Shown: piece after piece, positions 46,111 to 54,041 of the stretch
How positions within the stretch are numbered: position 1 is the stretch's first letter
Layout: each line of letters begins with the position of its first letter
Notes under the pieces: model-generated
Databases searched by the model: none
The model's input: only the letters and a program-made list of their open reading frames with translations
What the model was told of the DNA's origin: nothing
DNA from: Trichococcus pasteurii
GTDB taxonomy: Bacteria; Bacillota; Bacilli; Lactobacillales; Aerococcaceae
NCBI RefSeq assembly: GCF_900112935.1
Contig: NZ_FONM01000006.1
Location: forward strand, 62,001-126,000
Direction of reading: 5' to 3'
Length of the DNA: 64,000 nucleotides
Made by a program: the position numbers and the translations under genes

Positions 46111-47160
46111 TTAGTCTACTTTCACGATCCAACCTTCCGGCGCTTCTAAGTCGCCGAATTGGATGCCGGTCAGTTCTTCATACAATTTGCGCGTCACAGG
46201 TCCGACTTCCGTTTCCGAATAGAAGACGTGGAAATTGTCGCCGTACTGGATGCCGCCGATCGGAGAGATGACTGCGGCTGTACCGCAGGCGCCGGCTTCG
46301 CTGAACTCGTCAAGCTTGTCGATGAAGACATCGCCTTCCTCGACTTCCATGCCCAAGTGTTTCTCGGCCAAATACAACAGGGAGTACTTGGTGATGCTCG
46401 GCAAGATTGATGGTGATTTCGGTGTCACGAAACGGTTGTCCTTCGTGATGCCGAAGAAGTTTGCGGATCCGACTTCCTCGATCTTCGTGTGCGTAGCCGG
46501 ATCCAAGTAGATGCAGTCGCTGAAGTTGCGGTCATGCGCTTCTTTACCAGGCAGCAAGCTGCTTGCGTAGTTTCCGCCGACTTTCGCTGCCCCTGTACCG
46601 TGCGGAGCGGCACGGTCGTAGTCGGAAACGATGAAGTTCGTCGGTGCCAAGCCACCCTTGAAGTAAGGGCCAACCGGCATCGCGAAGATGGAGAAGATAT
46701 ATTCGGTCGCCGGGCTGACGCCGATGTTGTCGCCGACACCGATCAGATAAGGGCGCAGATAAAGCGTGCTGCCGGTATTGTATGGCGGCACCCATTTTTC
46801 ATTGGCTTTGACTACTGCTTTAGCGGCTTCGACGAATTTTTCCACGGGAAACTCAGGCATCAACAGGCGGTGGCAGCTGTTGATCATCCGCTTGGCGTTT
46901 TCTTCCGGACGGAACAGGTTGATGCTGCCGTCTTTTGTGCGGTATGCCTTCATCCCCTCGAAGCAGGATTGGCCGTAGTGCAGAACCGGAGAGCCTTCGC
47001 TGATGTGGACTTTGTTGTCGGTCGTCAGTTCGCCGTCGTCCCATTTTCCGTCTTTCCAATAAGAAATGAAGCGGTAATCAGTCTTGATGTAACTGAACCC
47101 TAGATTTTCCCAATCGATGTTCAATGCTTTCTGTTCCTCTGTCTGTGTCATTTCTGTCAT
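46111..47160 (-). CDS. ilvE: branched-chain amino-acid aminotransferase
   Basis: The 349-residue fold-type IV PLP enzyme has the Schiff-base Lys in GAAKVGGNYASS near residue 200, a CFEGMKAYR loop near 75 and an EVGSANFFG stretch. It interconverts Leu, Ile and Val with their 2-oxo acids using glutamate/2-oxoglutarate. The ATG at 47160 follows GGAGTGG by 8 nt. Upstream is an attenuator with a leader peptide rich in Leu, Val and Ile codons at its end, so expression should rise when these amino acids run short. Confidence 0.96.
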   Translation of the reverse strand: MTEMTQTEEQKALNIDWENLGFSYIKTDYRFISYWKDGKWDDGELTTDNKVHISEGSPVLHYGQSCFEGMKAYRTKDGSINLFRPEENAKRMINSCHRLLMPEFPVEKFVEAAKAVVKANEKWVPPYNTGSTLYLRPYLIGVGDNIGVSPATEYIFSIFAMPVGPYFKGGLAPTNFIVSDYDRAAPHGTGAAKVGGNYASSLLPGKEAHDRNFSDCIYLDPATHTKIEEVGSANFFGITKDNRFVTPKSPSILPSITKYSLLYLAEKHLGMEVEEGDVFIDKLDEFSEAGACGTAAVISPIGGIQYGDNFHVFYSETEVGPVTRKLYEELTGIQFGDLEAPEGWIVKVD

Positions 47161-47203
47161 CCAAACCACTCCATATCTATATTATTTATCAGAATTAACG
47201 ATG

Positions 47204-47310
47204 AAAAAAAAGAATGAGCCTATGTGATTAGGCTCATTCTTTAATGAGAGCCCAATGAAACGGAAATAGGACTCTACTTGTAGTAAGTAAGAATCCTGGG
47301 CTAAATCACT
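47204..47310 (-). promoter_or_regulatory. ilvE transcription attenuator
   Basis: Four arms are visible on the minus strand. Arm 1 AGCCCA (47302-47297) pairs with arm 2 TGGGCT (47254-47249). Arm 2 as GGCTCTCATT (47252-47243) can instead pair with arm 3 AATGAGCC (47238-47231). Arm 3 also forms the terminator, AAAGAATGAGCCT (47242-47230) with AGGCTCATTCTTT (47221-47209), ending in eight T. A ribosome stalled at the end of the leader peptide would cover arm 1, which touches the stop codon, and so favour antitermination. Confidence 0.85.
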
Positions 47311-47390
47311 TTTAGAATGACTAGGGCATCGAAAGAGAACGATGCTTTCTTTTTGTTCTGTAGTGTGCACATTCCGCAAGTCGCATCCAT
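47301..47390 (-). CDS. ilvE leader peptide
   Basis: This short frame of 29 codons (31 if the ATG at 47396 is used) has AGAAGGGGG upstream. It ends in ALVILKVI, so six of the last seven codons specify Leu, Val or Ile, directly before the stop TAG. The placement before a terminator and antiterminator is the layout of a ribosome-mediated attenuation leader. The N-terminal part includes a CGMC motif and KKK, with no obvious meaning. Confidence 0.82.
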   Translation of the reverse strand: MDATCGMCTLQNKKKASFSFDALVILKVI

Positions 47391-47428
47391 TCTCATTCTC
47401 CCCCTTCTGTTTGTTAGATTATGATGTA

Positions 47429-47457
47429 ATTCTATGCCTGTATCTAATGAATGTCAA
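47429..47457 (-). promoter_or_regulatory. ilvE leader promoter
   Basis: On the minus strand TTGACA (47452-47457) and TAGAAT (47429-47434) are 17 bp apart, placing the transcript start about 30 nt before the leader peptide. Confidence 0.82.
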
Positions 47458-47508
47458 ATGCTTTTTTCATCATTTTGTAATGCTGGGGTTTTTTCGACGA
47501 TCAGAAAA

Positions 47509-48456
47509 TCATTTCGGCAAGCGGTACGATGCCGGGAAAGTTTGCTGGATCAAAGCGATGTCCTCCTCATCCAAACGGACTTCGGCGGCCTCGAGGTTCT
47601 CAAGCACCTGCTGTCTGTTGCGTGCGCCCGGAATGACTGCGTCGACGATGTCCTTGGACAGATAATAGGCCAACACGACATTCTGCAACCCGGTCTGGTG
47701 CTTCACTGCGAGCGGCCGGATCTCGTCCACGCGGTTCAGGATATCTTTGTAGGTATCACCCTTGAACTGCGGACGCTGCTGTTGTTTCTCAGACAGGACC
47801 GAATCTTCCCTGTACTTGCCGGCCAGCAGACCGGATGCGAACGGGAAGTATGGGATGAAGGAGATGCCCTGTTCGCGGCAATAGGGGAACAGCTTCTCTT
47901 CAGCCGACTGGTTCAGGAGATTGTATTCATCTTGGACAATATCGATGTAGCCGTTGGCGTTGCCTTCCTTCAGCTGCTCCAGGTTGAAGTTGGAGACGCC
48001 GATGGCACGGATCTTCCCTTGCTCCTTCAGTCGATGGAGCGCACCGACCGCTTCGGCTTTGGGTGTCGCTTCATCCGGAAAATGGATGTAATAGAGATCG
48101 ATATGGTCGGTCTGCAGACGTCTCAGGCTGTTTTCAACCTGCTCCGTCAGGAAAGCCGGATTGTTGTTCAGGACGATGCCCGTTTCCGTCACTTGGTGCG
48201 CGCCTTTTGTTGCGATGACGACCTTGTTGCGCAGGTTGTGTTCCTTCAGCGTCTTGCCGATGATCGTCTCGGAAGTGCCCATTCCATACATAAACGCCGT
48301 GTCGATGAAGTTAAGTCCTTTGGTGATTGCGCTCAAGAGCACGTCTCCGCCGTATTCGGTGTTTGTTTCCGGATCGGCTGCGGCGATTTTATTCGCCCCT
48401 AGCCCGATCGGATGGACCAGTAGGTCGGTTCTTCCCAATTTCACAAGTTCTGTCAT
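47509..48456 (-). CDS. aldo/keto reductase, YajO/YdhF type
   Basis: The 315-residue (beta/alpha)8 NADPH-dependent reductase has NFIDTAFMYGMGTSE (Asp, Tyr), ATKGAHQ (Lys) and YYIHFPDEATP (His), then IPGARNRQQV as the cofactor site. Substrate is unknown. GGAAAGGGG precedes the ATG. It is followed by the ilvE leader promoter without a clear terminator. Confidence 0.92.
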   Translation of the reverse strand: MTELVKLGRTDLLVHPIGLGANKIAAADPETNTEYGGDVLLSAITKGLNFIDTAFMYGMGTSETIIGKTLKEHNLRNKVVIATKGAHQVTETGIVLNNNPAFLTEQVENSLRRLQTDHIDLYYIHFPDEATPKAEAVGALHRLKEQGKIRAIGVSNFNLEQLKEGNANGYIDIVQDEYNLLNQSAEEKLFPYCREQGISFIPYFPFASGLLAGKYREDSVLSEKQQQRPQFKGDTYKDILNRVDEIRPLAVKHQTGLQNVVLAYYLSKDIVDAVIPGARNRQQVLENLEAAEVRLDEEDIALIQQTFPASYRLPK

Positions 48457-48496
48457 ATCGTTTCCCCTTTCCTTGTCCGTTCATTTGTTCATTCAT

Positions 48497-49030
48497 TTAT
48501 TTGCCGAGATGGACCCGTTTGGACCAAAAGCCTCCGTGGATATATTTCGGATCGTATGAAACGATGAAAGCTTTCGGATCGATTTCCAATACTTTGTTCT
48601 GAAGATGGCGTTCGGCTTTGCGTGTCAGCAGGATTTCGAGCACAAGCCGCTCGCCGTCCCTACCGTGGGCTCTGTAGCACGAGACCCCGTAGCCGAAATC
48701 GCGCAGTTGGTTGGGCATCGGGCTGTCGACATCCTGTGTCATGACGGTGATCATGGTGTATCCGAGCGCGAGCCAATCCTCGATTTTGATGCCGATAGCG
48801 ATGCCGGCGCCGTACCCGAGGGCGTAGGCCGCCAGATTGAGCGGATTGTCGAGACTGTTCATGACCATCGAGAGACCCAAAACATAGATGACGATTTCCA
48901 CCATGCTCAATAGTGGCGCCAAAACGCGGTAGCCTTTTATCGTCAACATGAACCGGATCGTGTTCATCGTCACGTAGCTCAGACTGATCGCAAATATTTT
49001 CGCCAATAATCCCAAATCGAAAATCATCAT
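48497..49030 (-). CDS. UPF0316/DUF2179 membrane protein
   Basis: The 177-residue protein has three N-terminal membrane segments (about 5-75). A soluble DUF2179-like C-terminal domain follows, with RDFGYGVSCYRAHGRDGERLVLEI and a SYDPKYIHGGFW ending. The function is unknown. The start is one of two adjacent ATGs behind AGGAAG. Confidence 0.85.
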   Translation of the reverse strand: MMIFDLGLLAKIFAISLSYVTMNTIRFMLTIKGYRVLAPLLSMVEIVIYVLGLSMVMNSLDNPLNLAAYALGYGAGIAIGIKIEDWLALGYTMITVMTQDVDSPMPNQLRDFGYGVSCYRAHGRDGERLVLEILLTRKAERHLQNKVLEIDPKAFIVSYDPKYIHGGFWSKRVHLGK

Positions 49031-49062
49031 CACACTCTTCCTTTTAAATCAAGCCTGCCCTT

Positions 49063-49572
49063 TTAGTATTGTGCAGGGTGGCGGGTGTATTCCCCTGTTA
49101 CGACATCCATTTCCAGCAGTTCCCCGGTCGTTCCGTTGTAGCGGTAAAATCCGACGGAACTGGCTACATCTGCGCCGTTTTCGCGGACGTTGATGGTGAC
49201 TTCACTGCCCTCGACCGATTCCACGATGAACAAGTACACATCGCTTTCGACATAACCAGTCAGTTGCGTGATTGTTTGTTTCGCCTCGTTGATCAGCGTT
49301 GACTCATCGGCGGTCTCATCCGTATTGGCTGCTGCATCGGGATCCGCGGTGCTGTTTGCGGCGGATTGTGCCTGCACACTCTCGGCTGCTTCCAGACTGC
49401 TCGCTCTTGAAGCAGCTTGGTTGCTGGCTTCGCTGGTCGCCTCTGTATCTGATTGTACTTGCGATGTGCTTGTCGCCTCAGTGGCTGTCGTGTCTGTTGC
49501 CGGACTTTGGCACGCGACAAGCAGCCATGCTGTGGAACCTAAAAGAAATGCGGATAATCTTTTCTTATGCAT
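49063..49572 (-). CDS. putative lipoprotein of unknown function
   Basis: The 169-residue protein has a signal peptide ending in the lipobox LVAC (Cys near residue 20). A Thr/Ser/Ala/Gln-rich linker (about 25-85) follows, then a small folded domain (about 88-169) with TQLTGYVESDVYLFIVESVEGSEV and GFYRYNGTTGELLEMDVVTGEY. This is probably a surface-exposed domain on a stalk. GAGGGG precedes the ATG at 49572. Confidence 0.8.
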   Translation of the reverse strand: MHKKRLSAFLLGSTAWLLVACQSPATDTTATEATSTSQVQSDTEATSEASNQAASRASSLEAAESVQAQSAANSTADPDAAANTDETADESTLINEAKQTITQLTGYVESDVYLFIVESVEGSEVTINVRENGADVASSVGFYRYNGTTGELLEMDVVTGEYTRHPAQY

Positions 49573-49770
49573 AATTTCCCCTCTTTCATCCAATATGTGA
49601 TTCTATTGTACCTTTTTTGCCGGGAAAATGCTTTTCCGATCCATCAACTTAAGCGAACCTTTACAATTTTATTGGATGTGGTGCAACATTGCGGCAACTC
49701 ATCCGGTCTGCCCGCTTCGATCAAATTTGGCAAAAAGCGGCTGCCGGAAAAGAGCAATGCAAACTGGCCC

Positions 49771-49906
49771 TCAGCTCCGGCGAGGGTTCGTTCGCCGGAG
49801 GAGATCGGTAATAAAAGGACTCTCCTCCGAGGAGGCTTCTGCTGGTCGGAGGAGGCCTTCCAAATGCGGTCCTGTCCTCCGGTGAAGCACCCCTCATCGG
49901 AGGACG
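49771..49906. repeat. GC-rich hairpin array, three units
   Basis: Stems are CAGCTCCGGCGAGG...TTCGCCGGAG, TCCTCCGAGGAGG...GTCGGAGGAGG and GTCCTCCGGTGAAG...TCATCGGAGGAC. They lie between the dapL terminator and the lipoprotein gene start. The remaining 49573-49770 shows nothing else. Confidence 0.82.
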
Positions 49907-49930
49907 GCAATCACCATTCGCATCCCAAAA

Positions 49931-49961
49931 CCAAAAAGCACCCCGGTGAGGGTGCTTTTTG
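49931..49961 (-). terminator. terminator of the dapH-dapL operon
   Basis: AAAAAGCACCC and GGGTGCTTTTT arms enclose a 6-nt loop. Confidence 0.88.
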
Positions 49962-49998
49962 CTTGTATGTTGTGTGTTCGGTGACTTGCTGTTGGCTT

Positions 49999-51150
49999 TT
50001 AGCCCTTCAGTCCTTCATTTTTCAGTATCAGGTCGTAGCAGGCGATTCCCTGCAGCAGCACCTTCTCGTCGAAGTTGAAGCGGCTGCTGTGGAGCGGGTG
50101 CGTCCAGCCCATGTCGGGACGGCCGGTCCCCAGCAGGATGAAGGCGCCGCGGATGCTTTCTTGGTAGAAAGCGAAGTCCTCGGCCAGCATCAATGGTTTG
50201 ACGACTTCGTAGGCATCGGCCGGCAGCGCGTCCATCAACGCGCCGATCATTTCTGCATCGTTCGTGACTTCCGGATAGAAATCGCGGATATCCAACGTGC
50301 AGATGACACCGCTCATGCGCTCGATGCCTGCGCAGATGTCGGCAAGGCGTTCCTTGATGGAAGCATAAACTGCTTTGTCGTAGCTCCGGATCGTTCCGGT
50401 CATCTCGGCTTTTCCGGCCACGATGTTGCGGGCCTCCCCGGCATGCAGCGTGCCGATGTTCACGACGGCTGGTTGCAACGGATCGAGGTCGCGGGCCAGA
50501 ATGTTCTGGACCGAAAGAAGGATCTGCGCGGCGGCGATCAAGGCATCCTTGCCGAAGTGCGGCTGCCCGGCGTGCGAGCTGACGCCTTCAAGCGTGATGT
50601 CGAATTCGCCGTTGCGTGCCATCAACGGACCCTTGGCCAAGCCGAGGATGCCTTCAGGCAGACTCGGGTACAGGTGGTAGCCGTAGATCTTTTCGACCTG
50701 CAGCTCCTGCAGGATGCCGGAATCCATGATCCATTTCGCGCCGCCCGGTCCTTCTTCAGCCGGCTGGAAGACCAAAACGACGGACTTTTCCAAAACCGGC
50801 AGGGACTTCAGGTATTTCGCGAATCCCAACAACAGGGCCATATGCCCGTCGTGGCCGCACGCATGCATTTTGCCCGGGTGAAGGGAAGCGAAATCCGCTC
50901 CTGTTTCCTCGGTTACCTCCAAGGCATCCATGTCCGCACGGAAAGCAACTGCTTCCGGGGACTTGCCCTTCAGGACGGCCACCCATCCCGTTTCGGCGGT
51001 GCTGATCGGTTCATAACCGAACGACACCAGCTTTTGGCGGACATATTCCGAAGTCAACGGCAGATCGAAGCCGATCTCCGGAATCTGGTGGAGCTCCCTT
51101 CGGATCGTCTTCACCGTATCGTATAATTCTGCAATCTGCATGCTTTTCAC
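49999..51150 (-). CDS. dapL: N-acetyldiaminopimelate deacetylase
   Basis: The 383-residue M20D metallopeptidase-family enzyme has HQIPEIGFD near residue 21, the metal-site FRADMDAL (near 70) and MHACGHDGHMA (near 96), EEGPGGAKWIMDSG (near 132) and GVSSHAGQPHFGKDAL (near 184). It removes acetate from N-acetyl-LL-diaminopimelate to give the lysine and cell-wall precursor. A GTG start with GGAGGG 5 nt upstream is used. The 22-bp gap after dapH marks an operon. Confidence 0.92.
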   Translation of the reverse strand: MKSMQIAELYDTVKTIRRELHQIPEIGFDLPLTSEYVRQKLVSFGYEPISTAETGWVAVLKGKSPEAVAFRADMDALEVTEETGADFASLHPGKMHACGHDGHMALLLGFAKYLKSLPVLEKSVVLVFQPAEEGPGGAKWIMDSGILQELQVEKIYGYHLYPSLPEGILGLAKGPLMARNGEFDITLEGVSSHAGQPHFGKDALIAAAQILLSVQNILARDLDPLQPAVVNIGTLHAGEARNIVAGKAEMTGTIRSYDKAVYASIKERLADICAGIERMSGVICTLDIRDFYPEVTNDAEMIGALMDALPADAYEVVKPLMLAEDFAFYQESIRGAFILLGTGRPDMGWTHPLHSSRFNFDEKVLLQGIACYDLILKNEGLKG

Positions 51151-51172
51151 CTGGTCCCTCCGCGTGTAGTTA

Positions 51173-51886
51173 TTAGTCTCTTAAATCAGCCAACAATTGG
51201 GTTTTTTCGCTTGTTTGTTCGTCCTTCATCTTCACGATTTTTGCAGGAGATCCCGCAACTACCGCATTAGCCGGTACGTCTTCCAATACGATTGCGCCAG
51301 CTGCGACAACAGCGCCTTCGCCGATGTGCACGCCTTCGATGATGACAGCGTTCGCGCCGACCAAAACACCGTCTTCGATGATGACTGGTGATTTCGATGG
51401 TGGCTCAAGAACGCCCGCAACCACTGCGCCTGCTCCGATGTGGCAGTTTTTGCCGATCGTGCCGCGTGCGCCGACTACCGCGCCCATGTCGATCATAGTG
51501 CCTTCGCCGATGACGGCACCGATGTTGATGACCGCCCCCATCATGATGACGGCGCTCTTGCCGATCGTTACGTGATCACGGATGAATGAGCCAGGCTCGA
51601 TGCGTGCATCGATTTTGGTAGTGTCCAACAATGGGATTGCGGAATTGCGTCTGTCGTATTCCATGACGTGGTCTTTGATCTTGTCTTTATTTGCTTCCAA
51701 GAAAGAATAGATCGCTGCTGCGTCGCCGAAGACTGTGTAGCTGTCTCCGCTTCCGAAGAATTTCAAGCCTTCGTAGGCAGGATTTTCGAAATCCCCTTTG
51801 ATGTAAAGTTTTATGGGTGTTTGCTTTTCGGCAGCTTTGATGTAAGCTGCGATTTCATAAGCATCTGTCAACAATAGTTCGCTCAT
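51173..51886 (-). CDS. dapH: tetrahydrodipicolinate N-acetyltransferase
   Basis: The 237-residue protein has an N-terminal DapH domain ([24 protein letters not shown]). A left-handed beta-helix of hexapeptide repeats (about 85-215, e.g. [21 protein letters not shown]) follows. It acetylates tetrahydrodipicolinate, the first step of the acetylated diaminopimelate branch. The ATG at 51886 follows GGGAGG. A lysine riboswitch lies in its leader. Confidence 0.95.
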   Translation of the reverse strand: MSELLLTDAYEIAAYIKAAEKQTPIKLYIKGDFENPAYEGLKFFGSGDSYTVFGDAAAIYSFLEANKDKIKDHVMEYDRRNSAIPLLDTTKIDARIEPGSFIRDHVTIGKSAVIMMGAVINIGAVIGEGTMIDMGAVVGARGTIGKNCHIGAGAVVAGVLEPPSKSPVIIEDGVLVGANAVIIEGVHIGEGAVVAAGAIVLEDVPANAVVAGSPAKIVKMKDEQTSEKTQLLADLRD

Positions 51887-51989
51887 TTGATGTTTCCTCC
51901 CGATCATTTTTTCTGTTCCAACATGCCCATTATAGCATGCCAGCCTGCGTTTGCCCTATGCGGCGGACGACCGTTTGTTCCGGAAATGC

Positions 51990-52192
51990 AAAAAAAATAG
52001 CGGTAAGCGAGTGCTTACGGCTACGGAGACCTGCATTCGCCCAACCAAGCTAAAGCGCAATCCACTGTCATCGGGCAACGACAATGGAACAGCCCCACAT
52101 TTGTTCAACCTGGGTCCAGCATTCGCATGCTTCGGCGACCGTCCCTTTCCCTTGCGGTACTCTTGACCAGCCGCGACCTCTTTTTGCTTGGC
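51990..52192 (-). promoter_or_regulatory. lysine riboswitch (L-box) with terminator
   Basis: On the minus strand the conserved core is present in order: AAGAGGTCGCGG, AAGAGTA, GGGAAAGG, then GGTCGCCGAAG, and later GATGACAGTGG. The terminator AGCGGTAAGC...GCTTACGGCT (51998-52023) ends in eight T. Lysine binding should end transcription before dapH-dapL. Confidence 0.92.
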
Positions 52193-52210
52193 GATTCATT
52201 CATTTTTCTA

Positions 52211-52239
52211 ATCGTACACTTATCCGGCAGACCTGTCAA
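52211..52239 (-). promoter_or_regulatory. promoter of the riboswitch-dapH-dapL transcript
   Basis: On the minus strand TTGACA (52234-52239) and TACGAT (52211-52216) are 17 bp apart, about 20 bp before the riboswitch. Confidence 0.78.
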
Positions 52240-52535
52240 CTGCTCCGGTGCAGAAGCTTTTTTCCGCTTGGTTTTTCAGTGTTTTGGGGTTGCACAGGAC
52301 GGTACTGGCTGTTCTCCTGATCGGAAAGCACCGGGAAACCACTGCCACTCAGATGTGAAAACGCTCATCAAATTCGCGGATTTCTAATTTTCATTCAGAA
52401 GGAGGCAACTTTGCATAGAAATACGCCTACAATCGTGTTATGTTATTTTCATGAGATTTGAAGCCGACTGTCGGTTGGCGCACGTTCGACTATACATTAG
52501 ATTAAGGATATTTCATCCGGAGGAGAAAATAAATT

Positions 52536-53702
52536 ATGAGCAGAGAAACGAACCGCTTTGTGAAGCAACTGAAAGGATCGCCCATCCGTAACTTCGACGC
52601 AGCCATCAGCGATGTGAAGGACCTTATCCGCTTCACGATGGGCGAGCCTGATTTCGATACGCCGGATTTCATCAAGGCGGCGGCCATGGAGGCCCTGAAC
52701 CAAAACCAAACGCACTACGCCCCTTCTGCCGGCGTTCTTGAAACCCGGAAGGAGATCGCGAAGTTCATGGAGCGGAAATACGGGCTGCATTACAACGCGG
52801 ACACCGACATCATCCTGACGGTCGGCGCCACTGAAGCGATCACCGCAACTATGTTTGCTTTGATGAACCCGGGCGACAAGGTGATCATCCAATCGCCGGC
52901 TTTCCCGCAGTATGAATACGTCACTCTTTTGGCTGGCGGCGAAAGCGTCAAGATCGACACATCCGAAACGGGCTTCCTGATCACACCGGAGGACCTGAAG
53001 GCGGCGCTGGATGCGAACCCGGAAACGAAAATGATCGTGCTCACCTATCCGAACAATCCGACCGGCGCTACTTACACAAAAGAAGAAGTCGAAGCTTTGG
53101 CCGAGGTAATCAAGAAGTATGACGTATTCGTCCTCAGCGATGAAATCTACAGCGAACTGACCTACGACGGCAGTCATACTTCCATCGCCAAGTACATCCC
53201 TGAGCAGTCCATCGTCATCAACGGCACTTCGAAAAGCTATGCGATGACCGGCTGGCGCGTCGGCTTTGTCGCTGCCCAATCGGACCTGATCCGCGAAATT
53301 TTGAAATATCACCAAAGCCTGGTCACTTGCGGTTCCACACCTGCGCAGACCGCGGCTGGTGTTGCTTTCCGCGACGGTGATGAAGCGACTGCCACGATGA
53401 AAGCTGCTTACCTCAAACGCCGGGACATCCTCTTGGAAGGTTTGACGGCTGCTGGACTGAAGATGAACAATCCGGACGGCGCCTTCTACCTGTTCCCGCG
53501 CATTCCGGAGCAGTATGGCAACGATGACTGGAACTTCTGCATCGACTTGGCACGCAAAGCCGGCGTAGGCGTGATCCCCGGATCGGCTTTCGGTGAATCC
53601 GGAGTGGGCTACTTCCGCATGAGCTACGCCGCCAGCGACGAGAACGTTATCGAAGGCTGCCGAAGGATCGTTGCGTTTCTGGAAGAATTGAACGCGAAAT
53701 AA
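52536..53702 (+). CDS. patA: N-acetyl-LL-diaminopimelate aminotransferase
   Basis: The 388-residue class I PLP aminotransferase has TYPNNPTG near residue 168, the Schiff-base Lys in NGTSKSYAMTGWRVG near residue 232 and a C-terminal FRMSYA. Homologues include aromatic and N-acetyl-diaminopimelate aminotransferases. Its place divergent from dapH-dapL, which supply the steps before and after it, supports PatA. GGAGGAG precedes the ATG. It is not under the lysine riboswitch, which reads the other way. Upstream 52240-52535 must hold its promoter; no clear boxes are visible. Confidence 0.88.
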   Translation: MSRETNRFVKQLKGSPIRNFDAAISDVKDLIRFTMGEPDFDTPDFIKAAAMEALNQNQTHYAPSAGVLETRKEIAKFMERKYGLHYNADTDIILTVGATEAITATMFALMNPGDKVIIQSPAFPQYEYVTLLAGGESVKIDTSETGFLITPEDLKAALDANPETKMIVLTYPNNPTGATYTKEEVEALAEVIKKYDVFVLSDEIYSELTYDGSHTSIAKYIPEQSIVINGTSKSYAMTGWRVGFVAAQSDLIREILKYHQSLVTCGSTPAQTAAGVAFRDGDEATATMKAAYLKRRDILLEGLTAAGLKMNNPDGAFYLFPRIPEQYGNDDWNFCIDLARKAGVGVIPGSAFGESGVGYFRMSYAASDENVIEGCRRIVAFLEELNAK

Positions 53703-53716
53703 GCGATAAATGTTGA

Positions 53717-53746
53717 ACCGCACAATCGGGCGATTGTGCGGTTTTT
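53717..53746 (+). terminator. terminator of patA
   Basis: Perfect CCGCACAATC and GATTGTGCGG arms with a 4-nt loop are followed by TTTTT. Confidence 0.93.
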
Positions 53747-53821
53747 CTGTTGGGTTTAGGCTTTTGGCTGTCGGCCGGAGTTCCGGCCTGCGCTTTTCGC
53801 ATTTCTTACGTTTTTGCTTTT

Positions 53822-53957
53822 CCCTCCGGCGAGAGCCGGCCTCGCCGGATTTCCGACTGACATTTGGATCTGTCCTCCGGACGGGGCGGCTTCCCCGGAG
53901 TTGCAGGCGACATTATGTTCTGTCCTCCGTCCAAGACCTCCTTCACCGGAGGAACAG
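53822..53957. repeat. GC-rich hairpin array, three units
   Basis: Three units follow CCTCCGGCGAG...CTCGCCGGA, TCCTCCGGACGGGG...CCCCGGAG and CCTCCGTCCAAG...CACCGGAGG. They lie between two convergent terminators. Confidence 0.82.
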
Positions 53958-53977
53958 TCACCCCGCCCTCCTCCACA

Positions 53978-54020
53978 ACAAAAAGAAGCACCCGCCGGCA
54001 TCAATCCGGCGCGCACTTCT
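53978..54020 (-). terminator. terminator of the SCIFF maturase gene
   Basis: AGAAG...CGCCGG and CCGGCG...CTTCT arms with wobble pairs are followed by TTTTTGTTG on the minus strand. Confidence 0.75.
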
Positions 54021-54041
54021 ATCGTATTATGTGGTTATTTC

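Noticed and set aside
49567-51126. 519-codon plus-strand frame opposite dapL
   Set aside because: It runs through the hairpin array and the terminator and has no recognisable domain, whereas dapL on the other strand has every M20 motif.
52240-52330. Degenerate CTCCGG and CCTGATCGG pieces before patA
   Set aside because: Stems are short and there is no 50-bp register, so I did not count it as a hairpin array.
52497-53723. Long minus-strand open frame covering patA
   Set aside because: It mirrors the codon structure of patA, has no family features, and the plus-strand gene has all aminotransferase motifs and a good ribosome-binding site.
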